Positions 46,118 through 57,500 of a DNA stretch of 64,000 nt are shown piece by piece. This DNA is from Halisarca cf. caerulea. Taxonomy: Eukaryota; Porifera; Demospongiae; Chondrillida; Halisarcidae. Location: assembly GCA_963170055.1 (NCBI GenBank), contig CAUJGJ010000397.1:10166801-10230800 (forward strand), written 5' to 3'. The translations under genes and the position numbers were made by a program. Below the pieces are notes generated by a model, which searched no databases, was not told the DNA's origin, and worked only from the letters and a program-made list of their open reading frames with translations. Every line of letters starts with the position of its first letter. Positions within the stretch are counted from its first letter, which is position 1.

Positions 46118-49100
46118 AATCGCTCTATACAGCAAACCGCATCAGTTTCTGGACGTCTAGCAGCGATTATATCAAAAAATCGCCGTGTGGCACGAAATTC
46201 GAACGGTCCGAAGTGTTTGATAAAGATTCGGCGACATACAATCTATACTCTTCTTCGCGCTTTTTTTTCAAATTTGAAAACGTCCGCCATGTTTTCAGGA
46301 TCCTCATCCCCTTTTTATACCTGTGCGAAGTTGTGCGGATGCAAAAACGCGTGACCCGCACACGGAACGCACACATTCCTAAACGCGTTGCCTTTTAAAA
46401 TCGCGGTCTACGTTTAAACCACTCCACTACAGCCACCAGCAAGTGATCTTCAGCGGGTTTCGATGTCTCCGTGGCTACGTTGAAATACACTTTGATGAAG
46501 TGGGTGATTTTGACAGGGCGTAACCTTGAACTTGGATGTGAATCATCTACAGGTGTAGTGGGTTGAGCACCAAAGATGACCTGCTCCCACATGGCCATGG
46601 CGATGAACGGGCGCGAGCCGGATACATGCCTGGACTTACTGGAGCCAAAAGTACAACCTTTGAGGCTAATAGAAGCATATTGTACATGGATGGAGTTTGC
46701 AGTTACTAATCCACACTCTGTAGTATTGAGTTTGTCATACAGTTCAACCAAATACGCAGCATCATCACTATCAAGTACTCCTCTGGTTGCAACATCAGGG
46801 ATAACCACATCAGCATGGGAAGGATCATCTTCAACCAGTGATGAATCCCTCAGGGATCCAACCATACACTGGTCCGTACGACAAACATCCTTGAAATCAT
46901 TGACAAATTCCGATGGAAAATCAAAGGAAAACACTACATTGTCTGTAAGAAATCTCTTCAATAACTGACTCTCAATTTCTCGGGAGTTTGTTGTTTGGCT
47001 TCCCAAAATTCCATTGTAGCGTTCAAAAGAAAAAAGCCAAAAACCAAAAACCGGGCCATAGTCTTCAACAGCTTCCTTTAGATGACAGTGCAGATGTATG
47101 TTGGGTGTGATGAATGAATTACCATAGATATGTTGTGAGCGGCGACAGAATTGAAGCAGGAGGGCATCAGAGAGGGCAATGTCCTCAGAAGACAACTGAC
47201 ACTTGCATAGAATGCGACAGGCAAGGACAAATTGGCGCCAACATTCCAGCTGCTCGAGTGGAATAATTCCATACAATGCAGGAATTGAAAAGTACATAAT
47301 CCAATTCTTAAATTGATCGGCTGTGAAGCTTGAAAATCCGGAAACAATCTTATGTGGGATACGACCAACATCAGATGGTACAACCATGCTATCGACAGAA
47401 GCTTGAACCAGGGAATATTGGCTCCTACGGATAGTTTTATTATCCAACCAAAACTGTAGCATGTGCTTTCCAGTTCCCAAGAACAAGTTGTGCATGGGGT
47501 CTATAGCTAGCATCCTCGGTGCATCAAAATATGGTAACTACAACAAAGCCGAATAGCGACATCCAAGTGATGACTCCAGAGTGGTTTGCTCAATTTTTGT
47601 TGTAGCTTGTGCTATTCTCTGTACACGATCCCTGTGCTCTCTGTTTGTCCTAGGTAACCAGCTACTCCGACCAAAACCACTGTAGTCCATGGATCCCACC
47701 TTACCTGGAAAAGGCTTGAAGCATTTAGAACAACCAAGTTTCGCAGAATGACCTACAATGCCACACAGTTTTCGTCCAGCTGGGAGATCACAGGCCACGC
47801 ATAAACATGCTCCTCGCACAACTATTTGTGATGGAGATGAACCTACGTTTAGCTTGACACCAGTCCAAAGATCATTCAGCTCTTCAACAATTGGCTCAAG
47901 GTAAGAATTAATATCGTGTCGAGGTTCTGATGGACCTGGTAAAATGCTAACCAAAATAACATTGTTTTGTTTGAAACGCACAGCACGAGGAAGGTTCATT
48001 ATGGTTAGATAAACAGCCCCTACAGAGTATGTTAAATGCTTATAGGGTTGAAACCAATCTACATTTAGCATAAGGCCTAAACCAAGAGAATCCTTGCAGG
48101 ATAAGAAAGGTTTCCCATCCACAACTTGGAAAGACTCCCAGATTTTCCCATCATAAACATCTGATTTGATACCCAGAACAGATACCCTAGACTTCCACTG
48201 CTGGCACAAATCAACAAAACCAGGGCACATGAGAAAATGTTGAAAGGATGAAAGAATAGGCTTGTACGGATACGTTTTGATAGGGACAAGATTTTTAGCA
48301 CCCGACGACAACTTCACAGACTTAAGTAGCAAGGAGCCACAGGGGGTTCTTTTATTTAAGTGTGGATGGTTGGGGTAGCGAACAAATGAACATCGTTTGC
48401 TAGAATTGTATCCTCCAGAAAAAATTACACAATCATTAAAACGATAAACTTTGTGGCAGCTGGGACATATCACAAATTTTGTGAAGGTCGTTTGGTGACT
48501 TGATGACTTCCGTAAACTATACAGTGAAGAAGGAAATGCAGCAGCAAATTTGGCTACAAAAAAATCTGAAAATTGGCCCATGACCGAGAAAAATACTTTT
48601 AAGAATCGTATAATAGCAGTTATAACTGCATCAGATGTAGAATGAACAGCTTGCAAAAGTAGTAAAAATCCCGTCAGCCAGATAACTAATGATTTGATAG
48701 CCAAATCGGATTTGGAAGTGTTGCGGTCTTCCAAAGAGGGAGCCGGTGGGTCCAGTAGTTCCGAATCAGATGTCTCATCAACGTCAATGCCATGACTGTC
48801 CTCCCAGATTTCCTCTATATCACTATAGACTGGAGCTATTTAAAAGAATGGGATATCAAAATAGCATGATAGTATGGCAGAATATTCACCGTTGTAACAA
48901 AAAGGTGAATATGTATACGTACATACTATGCATGCATGAACGTATACTGCTAACTGCATAAAGTGAACTATATAAGTGAGGGTCTGATCTTTGATCACAA
49001 CTAGTAATATGTAAAACTCAATTTAACAGCAACGCTCTCTTTCTGCACAACTCATAGCAACTCAATTAAGAGTTAACATCCTTAAGCATGCTGCATAATT

Positions 49101-49938
49101 ACTTCAGTAACACTGTCACATAACATACCTTCAGGAAGAGCTTCATGATCAGAGTCACAGTCATCTCCCCAGCACAGTCAGTACATTCATTCGATTCACC
49201 ACTATTCTGGCAGGGAGGGTCATCATCAGCATTTAAAGAGGAATCCATGTCCACAGGGAAATCTAGTATAAGCCGGGTTGAATGAAGCACACGTGCATAT
49301 TAAAATGACAAGGAGGTATAATATTATCTTACTTCAGCAAACAACACATGCAGCCACTATGTATGCAATTTAAATTGCCCCATTTACTGAGCCGACTATA
49401 CTGCAAATGTTATGTTAAACTTTAACTTGTACTATTTGGTAAGAATATGGACGACCGTATGTTATTATTATGGTTATCACTTCTGAATTAGTAAAATTAA
49501 AGGCAGGTATAAATGGGGGGGGGGGGGGGGACGGGACATCACAGCAAAACACACTGGGGCAAAGCACGGCAGCCCGAATAGCTATTAGGCACAACTGACT
49601 CAAGTTGACTCGATTCAAATTTATTGCTAACCTGGGGCACACAAGTCATTCTGCCATTCGGCATCTGAGTCTGTACTCATCCAAATCCGATCCACATTGG
49701 AGTCACTCTGGTATGGAAAAAGACTCTTGTGTTTCTTGCGGGTTTTTTCACTCACATAACGATCGCAATGCTCGCAGAACACGTCAGGATTTCTCCTCTT
49801 TGAAGAAGATGGATATTGTTCAAGGCGATACTGGAGTAATGACAACTGTCTCGTAGAAGTTGATGGCTTAGAAGTGTCGTCAGGGTTCTTCACTGCAGAA
49901 AAACTGGCATTATTCACTGGAGGCGGCTGGTCGGCCAT

Positions 49939-50140
49939 TTTCGTATGTCACTCGTGCTTGCGAAAACACTAATTTTAGCAATGTAGTCTAAAAATAGCTT
50001 TAATCGTCTATACTGAAAATAGACAATGGGTGTGAACATCACCAAATAAAGTTCGCACGTGATCCAAAAAGCGGGCAATTTGAGTTTCAACGCGTTGCTC
50101 TCTACTGGTACGAGCTCTTGTTCAATCACAATCTTTGATC
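49939..50140. promoter_or_regulatory. Divergent promoter region of EnSpm-1
   Basis: 202 bp separate the start codons of the Tnp2 gene (49938, - strand) and the accessory gene (50141, + strand), so both promoters must lie here. No strong TATA box seen. Confidence 0.4.
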
Positions 50141-50540
50141 ATGGACGGTTGGAGTGAGGAGGACTTGTTTCCATCTGATGAGGATGACACTAGAGAACCC
50201 ATCTCTGAAAGGGAATATTACAAGTTAATCGCAAGTGGGGCCAGGCGACCACCTAAAGGCTATGTGCTACAAACGAGTGACTTGACATCCTCAGAATCTG
50301 ACAAGGAGCCACCACAAAAAAGGCCCGTGAGAAAGTGTCCAGCTAAATCAAAGAGAGAAAACTTTAAAGGGACAGTATCGCCGATTTGCGCACGCGTAGG
50401 ATATTTCCGTATACACGCTCCAAATTGGACCAATCAGAATAAGGATAGAGAATTTGTTACAACTTCTCTATCTCGTACTCGATTCGCTGTCAGATGAAAA
50501 TGGCGGTCGATCGTTGTCCACTCGTGCGAAACGCTCGATA

Positions 50541-53500
50541 ATGGAACAGAACGTTTGCCCGCTCATAGGGCGTTCTAGAAGAGGAGGAAATGCGTGTAAC
50601 CCTGCTGCTCCACCACTTCAATATAATTACAAGGTAATTCGCCTGAAAGACGCTACTTATGCGGAACTTCGCCAACTAAAGGTGGTAATCGGTACCAAAA
50701 CAGACGATGAGGTGGTCAAGTACTTACTTCGGAATCAACATCGTAATGACAAGTAAGTCTTTGAGATGTAACCTGTGCGTTGTTTATATTATTTTGGTAT
50801 ATCTCAAATTTAATGCTCCGTAGACCAACGATTGAAACGGCTAGCTTTCCCCTGCCAGCACCGCCCCAACAAGATTCACGTTTCGATATTTCGAGGCGTG
50901 GGCTTCCTGCTAACCTCATGACTTCCACTCCAATAAGACGAAGTGGTCAACCGAGCGAGATCCGCGCTATGCGTAGCGAAGCTGGGGCAATCCAAAGGGT
51001 AGCTGACAACAAGTAAGTGTGTCTCAACATGAATGACATGAATTTCGGTATATTCCACTGTGTATGCAATGTTAAACTTTTTGCTATGATCCGCAGCACC
51101 ACCATGGGGAGTATGGAGCTGCTCTGCGGTGAATCCCCTCCGCCTATGCCTTGTACCAGTGACAGAGACCCTGGAGAGCAAACCACAAGTGAAGGAACTC
51201 ATAAGGTGGCTGTCAACAAGTGAGTGTCTCAATTTGTACATATTCATGTATTTGGTGTTCAATTTTTTGTAACATTGTTAGTACCACGATGATGAGTATG
51301 GAGCTACTCTGTGGCGAACCCCCATCCCCTATGCCTTCCGATGAAGAGGATGGAGACCCTGGAGAGTGCAAGGATTTCAGTGTTTATTGTGCCCCATCTG
51401 TTGTGGATGAGACATTAAATGACAGTGGCTCTGAAGAAAGTGTTTATTCAAGGTACATGAGACAGCAATTATGTTTTTGATGTCATGCATAGATCATATT
51501 TTACCTGAACTAGCTGTATACCACAGTAATGCTGACGAGCTCAACAGTGATGACAATGACGATGACGATGATCATGTGCAACAGATGTCTGACCGTCATA
51601 GTGTAACTGAAAGAGTTGAGTCTATATCAGTAGGTTAGTGAATGTGCTGGCTATGAATTTCCTCTTGTTACTACTTGCTTCCTTGTCCATGGCATGCATT
51701 GTATTTAGGCAGTGAGAAGATATTAAGTGCCATCCAGCTGGTAGAACCCCAGACAAAGTACTTCATTGTGCATGGAGGACAGCTCCTACAGCTTCTGGGT
51801 AGTTGTTGTAGAAAGCCTGGATGTACATCAACTGTTGTGGTCGATCAACGAAACGTTGGAATGGTGGTGATACTAACAGCCGTGTGTAGTGTGGGTCATG
51901 AATTCATGTGGGCATCGTCTCCTCAGCAACAATTGCACAGTGGTGCTTTTATCTATACCTCAAATTACTTCCTACCATCATCAATATTGCTGTCAGGTAA
52001 CAGTTTTGCTAAGATATCTCTTATGTTCAGGTATATATATGTTTCACATTCTGCCACAGACTTCCTGTGTTATACACTTCATAACTGTAAAAATTATGTT
52101 TGTTGTATTGTATAGGTTTGCCAACATCCTCTTTGTAAGCAAACCTAGCTATTACCGGTATCAGAAACAACTGTACATTCCTGCCATCCAGTCAGCATGG
52201 GATGCACACCAACAAGATGTATTCAGGAAGGTGCAGTCACCAGTAATTGTCTGTGGAGATGGACGATGTGATTCTCCTGGAAATTCAGCTAAGTTCTGTA
52301 CATATACATTGATGGACTCATCCAGTGGACTTGTCCTCAATGTGGACACAGTTGACAAGAGGGAAGTTCAGGGGAAGTCACCCAACATGGAGAGAGAAGG
52401 GCTGAGAAGATGTCTGTCACAAGTACAGCAACATTGCAGTGTGACAGAGATAGCAACTGATGCTTCAACGTCTGTTGCTAAAGTTATAGGTACTAAGTTA
52501 ATTGTCATGATTGTACGCATGGAAATCATCTTAGATTAGCCTTTTAAATTAGTACTTGTTTTATAATATGTAGCTACTGAGTTTCAGAATGTTGAACATT
52601 CAATGGACATCTGGCATAAGTCCAAAAAGTTACGCGCTGCTCTACTGGAGGTATGTTTGAGTTGAAGTCGTGAGTGGGTGATGATTTTTAAACAGACTTT
52701 ATCAATTTGTGTAGGCTGGAAAGACAAAGTCCAACATAAAGATTGTGAAATGGACTGATTCAATTGTGAACCATTTTTGGTGGTGCTGCAAAATATGTGA
52801 TGGAGAAGTGGAAACATTGAAGGTATTGACACTATATACCAGACTGCACGAGTCCTTGTACAAAGTGTATGTTCAAAATTGAATGCCTTAATTTATATTA
52901 TAGAGGAAGTGGGAAGGTGTTCTACATCATGTATGTGGAGAACATGATTGGATCATGGACAGCTGCGAACATGATGCTTTGGAAGAGCCTTGCAGGGACA
53001 GATACGGAAATACATTAGAGTATTTCTCCAAAGGTGACTCCGCCCACACCACCTTGCAAGATGTTGTTCTCAACACGAGGTGGATGAGAAGTCTTAAATA
53101 CTATACAAAGTTCAGGTATGCATGGTAACCATTATTGCTCATTATTTTTGTGATGATTGTCTAAAAGTTCATTTGCATCATGCATACATTTCAGGCACAC
53201 TGGATCACTGGAAATGTTCCACAGCTTATTGTTGATGTACGCACCAAAACGTATTGCTTTTCAGTAAGTTTACATCCATTTTTGTAAGTGTGCAACCAAG
53301 TGTTTTTTGTGTCAAGTTCATGTTACTAATATATCCACAGGAATGATGCTTACCATACACGGATAATCCTAGCAGCCTTGGATCATAACCACCACAAGGA
53401 TACGGCACAGGAATGTACCCAGGGTGGCACTTACCTACATCATCGTAGGTGGAGGAAGACCACGAAAAGGTGGGATGTGGTACCAGTGATGGAGAAAAAA

Positions 53501-53883
53501 TCTTACACATACATTAGGTAAGCAAGTCATGCAAGGTGTAAAACTTGCAACAATGGATAATGACAAATGCTTGTTTATTTATTTCTCTGTGCAGTGATAT
53601 CCAAGTACTAATCTTTAACATCCGTACTGCTTTTCAAGGGAAACTATCTGCAAGTGGATTTATTGCTGCCAGTCATCCAGCAACAATTCAATCCACAATT
53701 GCTGCAGTTCCACCACCTCCAACAGATGTACTTCTTCTTGACAAACAGAGTAGGTTTTAGCGTATTTCAAGACTGTCGCAATTCATGCATCATGTTGATG
53801 AACTAACATAATTGATTTCAGAATCTATTGATTCAGTATTAGGAATGGCTTTGAAGCTGGTTCAATACACTAGTACGGCCTAA
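50541..53883 (+). pseudogene. Kolobok-2 transposase, 14 exons, one 1-nt frameshift
   Basis: Exons: 50541-50752, 50824-51012, 51097-51219, 51282-51452, 51527-51633, 51709-52030, 52116-52489, 52574-52650, 52715-52822, 52904-53115, 53195-53264, 53341-53517, 53595-53749, 53822-53883; about 785 residues. All splice phases agree; exon 11 has one extra base in the CCC run near 53219-53221 that breaks FHSLLL. The N-terminal third is disordered, and exons 3 and 4 are duplicates (SMELLCGE-x-P-x-PMP). The core shows CCRKPGCTSTV, VICGDGRCDSPGNSAKFCTYT (first Asp), EIATDASTSVAK, HSMDIWHKSKKL (Asp) and MEMFHSLL-type (Glu region). This matches a transposase family common in sponges, cnidarians and fish. The initiating ATG is the first in frame; an upstream start is possible. 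Confidence 0.82.
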
Positions 53884-54566
53884 AACCCATGTACTGGCCC
53901 GTTGCTGAAGGAAAGTGCCTTCTAATTTGCTTCACAACACATGAAGGAGCCACCTTCCTGTTGCCTCTACCTAAGTGCTTGTGTGCCCATAAAATATATT
54001 GTCTATATGCTGCCTTCCTATAGCTTCGGTCAGAGAAGTCTGCTGGGTTAGCCCTGATGTCCGCCCTGTTGAGGATAGCCACACCAAGGACATGTGGATC
54101 CAATACTATCTTGTAAAAGATATTGTAGGCCGTGACACACCGACTTCGACCACAGCATTTCTCCTCCACTGGCTGTGGCATTGGTATGCACAGACCACAT
54201 TTACACCACGCAGGACATTCTGGTGGTTGGGGAGGGTGTGGTTCCTGAGGTGGAGCTGTATGCAAGAGGCATTCAGCTAATGAAACTCCCCCTTGTCCCG
54301 GCAACAGCCGGACACATAGCTGTCTACATTGTTCTGGTGGTAGTTGTTCAACATGAGCCTACAAGCCACAACGATAAAAATTATTCTTATCAAAACTCTT
54401 CAAATCACAGAGCTGAATAAGCTGTCAGGCGCTTTCTTACTTCTATTTCTCTTACTTCGCGTTGCAAGTCGACGTCCGAATCAGCGTTTCTGGTGGGTAA
54501 TCTGGGGCCTGATCTGGTAGGGGCTCGAACAGCTAATAGGGGGCCGATAAGATCACGATCGGCCAT
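53870..54566 (-). CDS. Kolobok-2 P2X7-ballast-domain accessory protein, 204 aa
   Basis: Exon 1 54566-54441 (MADRDLIGPLLAVRAP...REIE; an upstream in-frame Met is near 54629) and exon 2 54358-53870 join in phase. Residues about 45-70 are a helix (EQLPPEQCRQLCVRLL). Then comes a Pro-rich segment and the zinc-binding core CPAWCKCGLCIPMP...EKCCGRSRCV. The ballast-type end follows: YRKAAYRQYILWAHKHLGRG, then NRKVAPSCVVKQIRRHFP and GQYMGF. This is the cysteine and GDP-site-bearing cytoplasmic domain known from P2X7; no transmembrane segment is present. The gene is convergent with the transposase, and the stop codons overlap by 14 bp. Intact. The role within the element is unknown; a structural or DNA-bridging partner is possible (inference). 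Confidence 0.8.
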
Positions 54567-57500
54567 TGATGACTCGCTTTCGTTTAATTCTACTTCGCCC
54601 CGGTTCGTGCAGCATCTTGTTCCCGTCACTCTGCACGAGCAAAGAGGCGTACAGAATGCCTTTGCTGTTTTGCAAGGGTAGCTGCCGCGTCCAGACGCTC
54701 TAGCACACTTGCCATTACAAGAACAGAATACGATCTACATGAGCACGGATTGGTAGGTTATGAACACTACGCAGGTATAAAAACAGACAAATTGCGAGTA
54801 TTGCTATATTATAGAAGGCTTACACTTTCGTCGGCTGAGGAGTCCATGGCAATAACAATCGAAACCATCCAAACAACCGTCGTATAGAGTATCCATGGTA
54901 TAACTATCGAACGCATTCGCGTAGTAGTTACGCGAGTGCGTTCGGGTAATGTGTGACGTAACAGCAATATTGCGTAATCGGCGATACTGTCCCTTTAAGA
55001 GAAAATCACGAAGTAATGGCTCCAAAGTCTCTACTACTGAGCGCGAGTTCTAATAAATTCATTCACTATCTGAGGCTACTAATTGTTAAAGGTTGTCTTT
55101 GCTAACATTTTTTAACTATCCTATTATGTTCCCCTTATAGGGACCAAATTTGGCTGACAAAGAATCACCTCTGGGAGCTCTGGACGAAGATTAACTCCTC
55201 CTCAAGGAGTAGACAGTGATCAAGGATCTCTAGGTGAGTGGTCCTGTGAAATTGATCCTGAAGCTTCAACCAGTCTTGATCTGAAACAGGTGCCTCACAA
55301 AATGCTCCAAGTAAAAGTAAATCTGATTGTTCCAAAATGCATGGAGTTTAGTCATATGACACAGCATCTAAAAATAGTTCATGACGTCTTACTTCCTTAT
55401 ACCTATGTAGGTAAACCCCACATGCAGTTTATACAATTTTGTGCTCATTGTTTGGTTTTACTGCCTAGCTATTACGGTTGTCATTGTGTTAAAAACATAA
55501 AACAGGCGTAAAATACCTACTAGGTAAACTGTAGACTCTTTGAGGCCAAGTTAATGATGCATCTTCTTGCTATTCCCGTCCTCCAGGAGCAAGCAGTGAT
55601 CAAAGATCTCCAGGTAACTGGTTCTGTGTATATTTGTCATAGGCTTGCAGGTATTATGTATACTACTCTCAAGAACATTCTAATTCCTACTATACACACT
55701 TCTTCTATAGAAACACCTCATGTTCAAAAGAACACCACATCCGGGAACTCTGGACGGAGACTGACTAGTCCTCCAGGAGCAGGCAGTGATCAAGGACCTC
55801 CAGGTGACTGGTTCTATGTATTTGTCACAGGCTTGCATGTACTTCTTGGCACACATAGATATGCAGTAGTATACGACACCCCATATCTCTTGATTTTTTT
55901 CTGCGGAGAACACTGCAATGCTTACAGTGATTCAGAAGTAGAACTAGATTACAGCCAGGTAAAGCTGTAATGCGAGAGACAAACCAGTAATCGTTATTGC
56001 GACAAGTTCTTGTCCTTAGAATCCTACAGTACTGTACATCAAAGAGTTTTAGCTACCCCGTGGTCACTACCCTTTGCTTAATCTCCAACTGCCCGTCTGT
56101 GATACTTTCTCATACTTGGCTTTTCTTATTTCTATTCCTCTAAACAAATTATAATAACTTGCTTCGGAGGTAGGTTCTAAAGAAACATTTGAACAAGACA
56201 GATTCAGAAGGGATATTGCTTCCAATGAGACTCGACTACTTAAAGGTCACTTTTAACCTCGTATCAAGCCATGTGTTAAACCAGTCCCTCTCCCATTGCA
56301 TTGTGTGCCTATAGGATTAATATTTTTGAGTCATTCCACTGCGAAAATAAACCACCCACGAAAATTTCCACCCTTACTGTAATTTCATTCTTCCAGTTCC
56401 TCATGTCCAAAACAACACCATATGTGGGAGCTCTGAGTCAAGACTGACTAGTCCTCCAGAAGTAGACAGTGAACAAGGAGGATCTCCAGGTGACTGCATG
56501 CATGGTTCTGTGTATTTGTCATAGGCTTGCAGGTACCATGTGCTCGGAAATTTTCGCAGTACTAAATTTTCGCGGACACAACACTTGAGGATTTTCGCGG
56601 TACTAAATTATTCGCGGATGCAGAATTTCAAATTCACGGATCATAGATTGGATTTTATATTAGCTCAACAATATGTAATCCTATATAAATTATACACTGA
56701 AAAATGGCTGCTCTGTTTGTTCGCGTGGTTGTTAGTCCGTGGAACGGTTATCAATACAAGTGCAAATTGTTGCAGTTGATCTTCTCCAGCTGCCTTACAG
56801 ATTTTAGTCAGATATGGAGCGTCTGATGGGAGTAAAGAATACTTGATTGACATAACGGACGAGAAAACGCACGGTTTAATATACGAAACGTTCGACACTC
56901 CTGCTTCTTTGTTCTTTACTAAGACTCTTGTGTATAGCGCGGAACATAAGGGTCGTATAGGGTTTTCGCGGATTTAATTTTTCGCGGATGCATGTAGCTG
57001 GTTCAGATGTGTGTGTATAAGTTCTAGTTTCGTCTCAATATGCAATATTTTACGAATGCATGCAATGCTATTCTTTTATTTCCTCCTAGACTAAACTACA
57101 AAAGTCAATCCAATCAGGCAGTTGTGAACTGCCTTGTAAAAGAGGTACAAGCTCTTAACCCCATATTTTTAACACAACACATTGCCAGTAGGCTTACTGA
57201 TATTGGTTTATATACATTAGGCATGTTTGATGTATGTATGTCTATGTCTAGATGCTGCATACCGATACTACTTAACATGTGCAGAAGCACAGTTGTTGAA
57301 GCAAAGGGGAAAGGATGTTCAAAGGACTACCAGTAGGAGGAGAAGAGAGCGTCTTCTGAGAGTATGTTGTATGCTTTATGTTTAAAGTCTGATTTGCAAT
57401 GTGACACTGTCTCATCATATTGTAATGATGCTGGCCAATGATTGCATGTATAGATTCTGAAACTTTTTCCATTCAAGCATCATTATGATTTAATCATGTA

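Larger units (their letters stand above)
42197..46413. mobile_element. TTAA-inserting DNA transposon Kolobok-1
   Basis: The ends ACGTAGACCGCGA are perfect inverted repeats that continue imperfectly (…TATAAAAGG / …TTTTAAAAGG), flanked by TTAA at 42193-42196 and 46414-46417. The 4217-bp element encodes a 12-exon transposase (+) and a convergent Cys-rich accessory protein (-). It sits in the last exon of the EnSpm-1 Tnp2 gene, whose frame is restored by one TTAA. The transposase motif DARHDS is shared with Kolobok-2 (DGRCDS). The family label Kolobok rests on TTAA plus the DDE-like pattern and is tentative for this copy. Confidence 0.85.
42030..49938 (-). pseudogene. Tnp2-type EnSpm/CACTA transposase, split by Kolobok-1
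   Basis: Exon 1 (49938-49633) holds an N-terminal zinc finger CEHCDRYVSEKTRKKH. Exon 2 (about 49265-49134) is acidic. The long exon 3 runs from 48840. It carries CPSCHKVYRFNDC, CSFVRYPNHPH, then the Tnp2 core LGLMLNVDWFQPYKH...VYLTIMNLPRAVR, ILVSILPGPSEPRHDIN, CVACDLPAGRKLCG-type Cys cluster, MLAIDPMHNLFLGTGKHML, and the DUF4218-like NIHLHCHLKEAVEDYGPVFGFW...YNGILGS. At 42197-46413 a TTAA element splits the C-terminus; the frame continues at 42196-42030 (RIGKPAQVWHHDQYEIFLPL…). Two single nonsense codons are seen: TAG at 47538-47540 and TAA at 42183-42185. The protein would cut and paste EnSpm-1. Confidence 0.88.
50368..54994. mobile_element. TTAA-inserting DNA transposon Kolobok-2, near-intact
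   Basis: The ends AGGGACAGTATCGCCGATT are perfect 19-bp inverted repeats flanked by TTAA at 50364-50367 and 54995-54998. TTAA followed by AGGGA fits the T2/Kolobok TTAAAGGRR signature. It encodes a 14-exon transposase (+) and a two-exon ballast-domain protein (-) whose coding ends overlap by 14 bp. It is inserted in exon 1 of the EnSpm-1 accessory gene. Identical ends and a single 1-nt defect suggest a young insertion. Confidence 0.9.

Noticed and set aside
53870..54566. A true P2X7 receptor gene
   Set aside because: Only the cytoplasmic ballast-type domain is present; there are no membrane segments or ATP-binding ectodomain, and the gene lies inside a transposon.
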